Source of the DNA: Bacillota bacterium
GTDB lineage: Bacteria; Bacillota; Proteinivoracia; UBA4975
DNA length: 5,477 nucleotides
Direction: 5' to 3'
Assembly: GCA_012727415.1 (NCBI GenBank)
Contig: JAAYHI010000191.1
Location: forward strand, 1 to 5,477
A program made the translations under genes and the position numbers. Numbering within the stretch: position 1 is the first letter of the stretch; every line of letters starts with the position of its first letter. The notes beneath the pieces were generated by a model. That model was not told the origin of the DNA, did no database searches, and saw only the letters and a program-made list of their open reading frames with translations. Shown here piece after piece: positions 1 to 5,477 of this stretch.

Positions 1-197
1 ATGTAACGCAACCTGGACTCGCTCTCCAACTGATTAAGGGAGTCGTAACTGTAGCTGTCATATCCACTGCTGGTTTTGACCAGGGTAATGTTCCCCTTTG
101 CATCGTAATCATAAGTGTAACTCTCCAGGTTGTGCTCCAGGGTTCCTAACAATCCTCGCTCATTGTATTGATAATTAGTGTAGAAAGACTCCTGGTC
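1..197 (-). repeat. YD-repeat block D, continues past the window
   Basis: Residues from 1761 to the edge. Repeats visible are YTNYQYNERGLLGTLEHN, SYTYDYDAKGNITLVKT and DSYSYDSLNQLESESRLRY. The last complete codon is at 3-5, and the frame is open at the edge. The density of YD signatures suggests that the shell continues for some distance before any C-terminal tip. Confidence 0.88.
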
Positions 198-3100
198 AAA
201 ATCTGTGGCAACACTTCCCCGTTCGAACTTAACGTTGGCCCACAGGACTTCTTCCTCTCCAGTATACGCGCCTCTGGCGCTGCCAGCAACAACTGCTATA
301 TATTTTGGAACAGCAGGCGTATCCATGGTGGCAGTAATCCGCACCCAATCTCCACCGGTATCATGGATACGCTCCGAAATTGCCAGGATAGTCGTCTTAT
401 CGGTAGCGTAAATACGAGCGGTAAATTCTCCTGCTCCTACTGGATTGTTTACCACCTTCACATAGGCAGAAAGAGTGTAGATTCCCTTCTCCAGGCCAGG
501 GTGGTTTTGCCAAAGGGAACTGTAGCCAATACCGCGGGCGGCGTTGTCGCCAAACAAGCCCTCGTTTTCTATAGACATGCCCACTACTGTGTCCCAACCA
601 GAGAAATCATATTTAAAATCAGGGTTCCTGGCCAGGTTTTCATTTTGGGTAGTAGTAATGACTCTGTCGGGGCGGCCATGCTCATCATAGAAGTAGCGGT
701 AGCTGGCCCCGGAGTTAATGGTGATACTCCTTAAGGTATTGTCTTTGTTGTATTGGAGGCTGGACTTGCAGGAATAGCCATCGGCAAAAACTTCCCGGAC
801 GGATGTAGCGTTGTTGTTCTTGTCGTATTCATATACCACATACCTGCCGGTGCTGTCCCGCATACTCAGCAATCGGTCCGCCAGATCATAAGTGTAATAA
901 ATAGTGACATCGTTGACATTGTCTGTGACCTTGACAATATTGCCCCGGGCATCATAGGCATAGGAGTACTTGGTTGAGTTATTGTACTTGACCTCTTGCA
1001 GCCTGTCCAAGGTATCATAGGTATACTGAAGTTCCTGGTTATTGCCATAAGTAGTCCCGGCCAGGTTACCGGTCTGGCTGTCATAGGCATGGGTCACTAG
1101 TGTATTGCTGCCAGCTTTAACTTGGATCATTCGGCCTAAGGTATCATAGGAAAAGACATAGTCAAATTGATCCCGGCATATTCTCTCCAAGCTGTCCAGG
1201 TTGTTGTAGGTATAACTGACACTGGTGTCGCTGCTAACATCCTTTACCTCTGTAACCCGGCTTAATATATCGTAGGTATAGGATTGAGAGTTGCCTGCAG
1301 CATCGGTTACACTGGCCACCTCTCCAGTCTGGAGTCCTTCGGTGGTGTAGTTGTAAATGGCGGTAGCATTCCCCGTGATGTCGTAGGTTTTTCTCAGGTA
1401 GTTATAGTCACTGGTGTAGGATGCTTTCACCACCGCGCCTTCTTCTTTAAGGGTAACAGCATCGAAGAAGACTTGGCCGGAACTGGCGGTTACAAAGCCC
1501 AGCCGCAGGCTGCTGAGGCGGGTCGCTGTATCCGGAGTGGTAAAGCTTTTAGTGACGTTACGCCACTCGAAGGTCCCACCAGATGTGTACTTAAAGAGCT
1601 GGGTTTCGTCCTGGTTGATGCCGTCAGAGCTATACGCTGTAGCCACAGTAGTTGAAGCTGTTAAACCAGTACCCTTGATCCAGAAGGAGATGGTATACCT
1701 TGTGTTGGGCTTGAGGTACACTGTCTGTGCTAAGTCCAGGTATCCGACACTGCTGGAAGAGGCGGCAATTCTTACGCACTTGTTCCCCTGCCGGGCAGAA
1801 GAAGGCTGAGAAAACACTGGACTTCCGGAGGCTGTGACCGTCTGGTATCCGGTGGGCACAGAACTACCCTGTTCAAAGTCGGAATTGCTCAGCATGTTAA
1901 AAATGCTGACCGTACTTCCCTCTTCTAACTGGATAGAGTCAAAGTAAGCATTTCCTTGAGCATCAGCTTCTGACAGGCATAGATAAACTCTTATCTTGAT
2001 GGTTGTAGAACGGGTAGTAAAAGTATGCGCTCTCTCCAGCCAGTCTTGACTGCCGCTGACTGCGGCATACTCATTAGTGGAAACTTGCACTATATTGCTT
2101 GCGCCATCATACTCTTCAACCAGGAAAAATGATTTCCCTTCAGTTGACTGGTGCCTGATCTTCCCGCTCAGGGTGTACGTTGTTTTCGACTTCACGTTAA
2201 CCTCTTGCCAGGCACTGACAAGGTTATCCGGCCCACTGGGGAGGCTGACTAACTTCAAGGCACTGTTGGATTGGCTCATTGTGCCTGAATCATTTTTTCG
2301 GGAAATATTCCACGAAGACGTGCCTGCAGAAAAGTCTCCATTATCGACAAGGTTCGGATTTTGGAGATGCCCCAGACTGGCTTCAGTCATGTTTCCGTAA
2401 CCATCATAGTGAAAGCTGTAGCATGTTCCCGCCGGCGACTGGGCGGAGACTAAGTTGCGTTTATAGTTATATTGGTAAGTAAATTCGCCGCCCTTGGGAT
2501 CCACAGCGCGTATGAGGTCACTGTCGCTGTTATAGGTAAAGCTGGTATGGGCGTTGTTGGAATCCTTGGCAGAGATGATGTTGCCCTTATCGTCGTAGGC
2601 ATAGGTGTTGACAGCCTCTTTATTGACTTGGAAACCGTCAAAATACACTTTGTTGGCATTTTGATAATAGACCCCATATACGTAAATGTAATCGTAGTCA
2701 TTTGGTGCCTGGATTACTCCGGAAAGGTACTGCCAGCCGGAATAATCTTCGTTGAAGTAGATTAATTCCCAGGCAGATGAACCTGCGGTGAAAAAGCCCA
2801 GGCTGAGCGCAAACCGCCGTGTGGTTTCAGTTCGGGGCATAGCATCAGCCTTGGCCCAGCCGCTGACGACAAAGGTATCTCCTTTGGAGCCTGAAACGAG
2901 TATTTTCTGGCATACGTTTTTATTTACTGTTTGGCTGCCGTAAATTCTGAAGGAGCGGGAGTCGAAGAGCTTATCTTCGGTTACAATTTTATCACTGGAG
3001 GATAGATTGTTTACCGACCACAAGTCCGGCCTTCCGTCGCTGTCAGTGTCAACTTCGAAGCTGGAGTTCTCCACCAGGTTATAGCTGGTGGGGGCAGGCC

Positions 3101-4877
3101 CTATTTCCAGTTGGGCGCAATCGTACCAAACTGACCCGGATGCTTCATCCAGGGCGAGGCACAGTTGCGCTTCTCCACTGGCGGCATCCTCAGGAACGGT
3201 AAAGGTAAGGAAGAGGCGCTGCCAATCTTCGGTGCCGGTTACAGGGGCACTCTGCTCTTCCTCCCATACATTTGCTGAATTTTTGTAGCGGGCAATAAGT
3301 CTGGCGCCGCCGGTACCCTTAACGTCTGCAGTTTTCACGTAAGCTGACAGGGTATATGTCTGCCCATTTGTAAGAGTCTGATATTGCAGATAATAGCTGC
3401 GACCACTGGTAATATTATCACTGATCTTTATCGATTGCTCCCCATGGTAACTGACATCATCGAAATAGCATCCATTGGCTTGCGGGGCACTTCCCTTCTC
3501 GAAAGACCAATTGATTATCCGTTCGAAATTGTGGTTGTGCAGCAAATTGATTGTTGTACTTCTGAAAGGAACCTCATTAGTCAACAGATTGTCGTTGAAA
3601 TTGAGGAAAGCCGCGTTGCCCTCGCAATCCACAATGTTGCGGGGATTGCCGGCATGGTTAAAGGTATACGTAGTTTTCCTCTCGTTTCTATCCGTGACAA
3701 CAGTTGCATTTACCCAATAGTCGAAGCCATAGCTTTGTCCGAGCTCCCCGTCACTTCCGTGACAGCTGATCTTTTTAACATTGTTATCCCCATAGTAGGA
3801 CAGTTGGAGGTATTGACCGCTGGGATGGATTACCTTTATGATTCTGGTTTTCCCATCATAGTTGAAGTGAGTGCTGGCACCATCGGGATAGGTTATCTTA
3901 TTCAGTTTGGTGCCGGAATAGGAAAATGTAATAACACGGCCGGCGGGGTCGGTTATCCTATCCAGTAAGCCGGAAGAGTTGTACGAGAGGGTTGAAATCC
4001 GGCCTGCGCCGTCGGTGACTTGGTCGAGCTTGCCATTACTATTGTACCTTAAGGTAATAGCTACATTGAGCCGGTTTTTTATTTCTTGTAGTTTTCCTGC
4101 CGAAGAAAAAGTTAGTTTGGTATCTTCACTGTCTTTAATGGTGTATGTGTTGTCCGAGTTTTTCACCAGATCCAGATATATGCCCGGCGTTTGGAGATAG
4201 TACTTGCCATTTTTTAAATAGAAGTAATGTGCAGTGCCATCCCCGTCTATATACTTCATGTATGTTGCACCTTCGATAGATTCGGTAGAAAGAGATTGGG
4301 ACAGATTGAGACGCCAGCCGGACCCGAATCCGATCTGATTGGATTTATGGTCAGAATTATAAACATGACTGATAGACACGGGCATACGGCTCCCGGTCAT
4401 GCTGATATCTGAGTGGGTGTAGACTAAGTTGCCGTTGTAATTGTTGACGCTGGCACTGCCGCTGCGACCAAGGTCCATCGATGTGTATGACTGGTAGCCC
4501 TCCAGCCCGCTGCAGTTCCTGTAGGTGATTACCAGAATGGGGCGTCCTGCCTGTATGGAGTTGTCGCTGGAGAAAAAATCCAGTATGGGTTCAGTCTCTA
4601 CGGCATGCTTAATTAAGAAGCCATAGTTTGGTTCACCTTTATACCAGGCCTTAACTGCTTTAGTAACATTCCATGTGCGCCATTGGTTTTTTTCCTTACA
4701 ACACTTATAATCAAGCACTTTATTGTTAAACTGAGGTTGATTATTCCAGGTTAAAGCCTCTATATCCCAATCACTGGTTACTTCGTGCACATTGACGGTA
4801 ACTGTACTGGAAGTGGCCCAGGACTGCCACAAATGCAATTCAGCCTTGACAATCTCATCGGCAGCATTTATTTCAGG
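1..4877 (-). CDS. Main body of the same giant YD-repeat/RHS-like protein, C-terminus beyond window
   Basis: From the codon after the TAG to the left edge there are 1,625 consecutive sense codons with no further stop or frameshift. Translation gives the last two thirds of a DNRLRE domain, an RHS entry region, four YD-repeat blocks and five jelly-roll modules. Proteins of this kind are exported Gram-positive surface proteins. In WapA of Bacillus subtilis and other polymorphic toxins the repeats form a shell that carries a C-terminal toxin. No toxin, hyperconserved shell-closing motif or immunity gene is visible here, because the frame runs off the window. I find no convincing restart after the TAG. 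The first in-frame ATG is at 4476-4478, beyond the DNRLRE domain; its nearest GGAGG is about 20 nt upstream, which is too far. TTG at 4836-4838 has only a weak AAGG. A restart would also lack a signal peptide. A gene caller may start this part at an arbitrary internal codon; biologically it belongs with 4878-5477. Confidence 0.88.
198..638 (-). other. Jelly-roll (CBM_4_9-like) module 5
   Basis: Residues 1614-1760 (147 aa). It opens with NLARNPDFKYDFSGWDTV, has the central strand YTLSAYVKVV (nearly the same as in module 1), then WVRITATMD, and ends LWANVKFERGSVATDF. The closing strand keeps the K-F-E-x-G-x-x-A-T pattern of the family. Unlike modules 1-4, it stands alone between two YD blocks. 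Confidence 0.76.
639..1436 (-). repeat. YD-repeat block C (long, best conserved)
   Basis: Residues 1348-1613, about twelve repeats with textbook YD signatures. In order they include SYTYDILSRVTEVKD, SYTYNNLDSLERI, VFSYDTLGRMIQVKAG, THAYDSQTGNLAGTTYG, QYTYDTLDRLQEVKY, SYAYDARGNIVKVTD, YYTYDLADRLLSMRD, VYEYDKNNNATSVRE and YRYFYDEHGRPDRV. The DNA shows the same periodicity. For instance, a 13-base identical string (AAGGTATCATAGG on the plus strand) occurs at 1009-1021 and 1138-1150, two repeat units apart. Confidence 0.92.
1437..1898 (-). other. Jelly-roll (CBM_4_9-like) module 4
   Basis: Residues 1194-1347 (154 aa). It opens with NMLSNSDFEQGSSVPTGY, has the central strand YTISFWIKG, then WRNVTKSFTTPD, and ends VFFDAVTLKEEGAVV. 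It is rich in Ser and Thr, as in many exported Gram-positive proteins. YD block C begins right after it. Confidence 0.76.
1899..2354 (-). other. Jelly-roll (CBM_4_9-like) module 3
   Basis: Residues 1042-1193 (152 aa). It opens with NLVDNGDFSAGTSSWNI, has the central strand YTLSGKIR and the segment WLERAHTFTTRS, and ends AYFDSIQLEEGSTVS. The opening N-x-x-x-N-G-D-F and the ending F-D-x-I-Q-L-E-E-G are the strongest family marks in the window. It is followed directly by module 4. Confidence 0.78.
2355..2609 (-). repeat. YD-repeat block B (short)
   Basis: Residues 957-1041, about four repeats. Examples are NTYAYDDKGNIISAKDSNNAHTS (957 onward), FTYNSDSDLIRAVDPKGG, FTYQYNYKRNLVSAQSPAG and SFHYDGYGNMTEASLG. 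It forms a short island of shell sequence between two tandem pairs of jelly-roll modules. Confidence 0.85.
2610..3080 (-). other. Jelly-roll (CBM_4_9-like) module 2 with Asp-rich loop
   Basis: Residues 800-956 (157 aa). It opens with NLVENSSFE, followed at once by DTDSDGRPDLW (3018-3050). That D-x-D-x-D-G pattern is typical of a calcium-binding loop. The central strand is FVVSGWAKAD and the end is VYFDGFQVNKEAV. It lacks the usual LE-x-G ending and runs straight into YD block B. It is more divergent than modules 1, 3 and 4. Confidence 0.72.
3081..3548 (-). other. Jelly-roll (CBM_4_9-like) module 1
   Basis: Residues 644-799 (156 aa). It opens with NLLHNHNFE, has a central strand YTLSAYVK, then WQRLFLTFTVP, and closes with WYDCAQLEIGPAPTSY. 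These are the landmarks of carbohydrate-binding-like galactose-binding-fold modules: an N-x-(D/S/N)-F-E start, a Y-T-(L/I)-S strand and a D-x-x-Q-L-E-x-G end. Ligand binding is not shown by the sequence. It joins module 2 without a linker. Confidence 0.75.
3549..4289 (-). repeat. YD-repeat (RHS) block A
   Basis: Residues about 397-643. It starts with IDGDGTAHYFYLKNGKYYL, the usual RHS opening, and continues with degenerate repeats of about 20 residues of the form G-x-L-x-x-[IV]-x-[DY]-x-x-G-x-x-[IT]-x-[FL]-x-Y. Clear examples are GKLDQVTDGAGRISTLSY, GLLDRITDPAGRVITFSY and TKLNKITYPDGASTHFNY. At the DNA level two neighbouring copies near 3890-3925 and 3950-3980 are visibly alike. The block degrades towards its end, just before the first jelly-roll module. 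Confidence 0.85.
4290..4478 (-). other. RHS entry region between DNRLRE and YD repeats
   Basis: Residues about 334-396. Key motifs are NNYNGNLVYTHSD (345-357), SRMPVSISHVYN (363-374) and GFGSGWRLNLSQSL (383-396). This G-x-G-W-R-L-N-L signature is standard at the beginning of the RHS/YD shell in Gram-positive family members, and marks where the spiral of beta-hairpins starts. Confidence 0.8.
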
Positions 4878-5024
4878 CTAGTTACGAAACTTGATATATG
4901 ACCGGGTTTTTCCACGAGAACTTCCATAGCCGGATTTTAAGTATGGTTCGAACCTGAAATTGCTGTATTTATGACTATCTTCCACATAAGCATCATATAT
5001 ATCGGAAGAAGATTGCTTTGTCCA
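4515..5024 (-). other. DNRLRE domain (interrupted by TAG)
   Basis: Residues about 152-320. Recognisable parts in order are SSSDIYDAYV at the start and SYIKFRN before the stop. After the stop come EIVKAELHLW, then a Trp-rich stretch around 4740-4770 (SDWDIEALTWNNQP), then WNVTKAVKAWYKGEPNYGF and a closing strand GRPILVITY. The order and spacing match the DNRLRE domain, a roughly 160-residue beta-rich module placed before YD repeats in many Bacillota surface proteins. Its molecular ligand is not known to me. An unusual adjacent cysteine pair (KCCK) sits near 4694-4705. Confidence 0.85.
4878..4880 (-). other. In-frame amber codon (TAG) inside the DNRLRE domain
   Basis: The plus strand reads CTA at 4878-4880, in the codon register of the gene. 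Protein context is SYIKFRN, stop, PEINAADEIVKAELHLW. DNRLRE domains characteristically read [ST]YIKF-x-LP followed by an A-[KE]-L-x-L strand, so a leucine is expected exactly at the stop. TTG to TAG is a single base change. The +4 base is C, a weak termination context. A nonsense mutation, a sequencing or assembly error, or amber read-through or reassignment are all compatible with what is seen. Confidence 0.9.
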
Positions 5025-5477
5025 CACCACCGGATCAATTACCACAGGGTAGACACGGGCTGGATCTGTAAGCCAGGCTTCATCGGCTGTATATGTTAAA
5101 ATGTAGTTTGGTCCTGACTGATGTTCCAGACTGACAGTAAAATCCAAACTCTCCTCATTAGCCTTGTCATACATATAGGGTGCCGGGATAAAAAAGATGC
5201 CTTCGCCTTGTTGGTCTAGAAAATAAACTTCATTATCCCGAAGCTTTGGAATGAGCTTAGGAGATTGGATAAGAAAGCTGAAGCTGTTTATTCCACTGTA
5301 CTTGTTGATGATGATATTTTCTTTGAGAAAATCGTTACAGGCAATGTATTCAAAATCTATATCCGGGTAAATATCCCGGTAGATTACTGCCGCTGCAGAC
5401 GAGCCTGCTTCGACTCGGGAATATGCTGCCTTGACAGGCCTAAAAAAGACCTCGTAATCTTCATACTGAAGAGAGAC
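4878..5477 (-). CDS. N-terminal part of giant DNRLRE/YD-repeat (WapA-like) surface protein, 5'-partial, ends at in-frame TAG
   Basis: The frame enters from the right edge with no stop, so the true start, signal peptide and ribosome binding site are outside the window. It gives 199 residues and then TAG. Residues 35-44 (DIYPDIDFEY), a following LKEN motif, IPAPYMYD around 97-104 and VYPVVIDP at 142-149 match the conserved region that precedes the DNRLRE domain in Gram-positive YD-repeat proteins; this match is from memory of the family. Residues 152-199 are the first third of the DNRLRE domain, ending in SYIKFRN. The rest of that domain continues in the same frame directly after the TAG, so this is the front of the gene at 1-4877 and not a separate small gene. 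If translation really stops here, the product is a truncated protein with a broken DNRLRE fold. The ATG at 5172-5174 is internal (residue 102) and should not be taken as the start. Confidence 0.88.
   Translation of the reverse strand, partial: VSLQYEDYEVFFRPVKAAYSRVEAGSSAAAVIYRDIYPDIDFEYIACNDFLKENIIINKYSGINSFSFLIQSPKLIPKLRDNEVYFLDQQGEGIFFIPAPYMYDKANEESLDFTVSLEHQSGPNYILTYTADEAWLTDPARVYPVVIDPVVWTKQSSSDIYDAYVEDSHKYSNFRFEPYLKSGYGSSRGKTRSYIKFRN
5025..5477 (-). other. Conserved region preceding DNRLRE in WapA-like proteins
   Basis: Residues 1-151 of the visible protein. The pattern YPDIDFEY, LKENIII, then hydrophobic strands, IPAPYMYD and WLTDPARVYPVVIDP is the usual lead-in to the DNRLRE domain in these proteins, as I remember the family. 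It looks like an all-beta region. No signal peptide is present, so at least several tens of residues are missing upstream. Confidence 0.7.

Noticed and set aside
168..734. A 188-codon open frame on the plus strand
   Set aside because: It lies exactly antisense and codon-in-register to module 5 and the end of YD block C. It stays open because the gene uses few TTA, CTA and TCA codons there. The product has no recognisable domain.
2450..2701. A minus-strand frame of 83 codons in a different register, as also at 866-1090 and 397-597
   Set aside because: All three overlap the well-supported main frame and give low-complexity, Thr/Pro/Met- or Arg-rich products caused by the repeat codons read out of frame.
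3384..3968. A 194-codon open frame on the plus strand, rich in Ile and Val
   Set aside because: It is also antisense in register to YD block A and module 1. Its hydrophobic look comes from the complement of Asp, Asn and Tyr codons (GAT/AAT/TAT give ATC/ATT/ATA), not from a real membrane protein.
4476..4838. Possible translation restart downstream of the TAG, at ATG 4476-4478 or TTG 4836-4838
   Set aside because: Spacing to a Shine-Dalgarno-like sequence is wrong for the ATG and the match is weak for the TTG. Either product would start inside or after a cut domain and lack an export signal.
1..5477. Search for tRNA, CRISPR, insertion sequence ends, promoters, riboswitches and terminators
   Set aside because: The whole window is coding in one frame. 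The repeats seen are degenerate protein-coding YD repeats without the fixed-length spacer structure of a CRISPR array, and I saw no convincing hairpin with a U-tract or inverted terminal repeats.

Overview
The whole window is one fragment of one very large gene on the minus strand. It encodes a secreted or surface YD-repeat (RHS-like, WapA-like) protein with a DNRLRE domain. Reading the minus strand in the single register whose codons have their low coordinate divisible by 3, the frame is open from the right edge (5477) to the left edge (1). The only exception is one amber codon (TAG) at 4878-4880. The start codon, signal peptide and promoter lie beyond 5477, and the C-terminal end lies beyond position 1. 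I see no RNA genes, mobile elements, CRISPR arrays, promoters or terminators. There is no non-coding stretch longer than a codon.

In protein order (residue 1 = codon 5475-5477) the layout is as follows. Residues 1-150 are the conserved region that precedes the DNRLRE domain in this type of protein. The DNRLRE domain follows at about 152-320 and carries the TAG at position 200. An RHS entry region spans about 334-396. YD block A is about 397-643, then two jelly-roll (CBM_4_9-like) modules in tandem at 644-799 and 800-956. YD block B is 957-1041, followed by two more tandem modules at 1042-1193 and 1194-1347. YD block C is 1348-1613, then a fifth module at 1614-1760. YD block D starts at 1761 and is still running at the window edge.

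The family is typical of Gram-positive Bacillota (bacilli and anaerobic clostridia or Peptococcaceae-like organisms). GC content looks intermediate (mid to upper 40s percent by eye), which fits but does not identify a genus. Family knowledge suggests a cell-surface or secreted protein whose YD repeats form a beta-cocoon shell, often ending in a variable toxin tip. That tip, and any immunity gene, is outside this window.

The two observations most worth checking are the lone in-frame amber codon, where a leucine would be expected, with 1,625 intact sense codons after it, and the regular interleaving of five similar ~150-residue modules with YD blocks.
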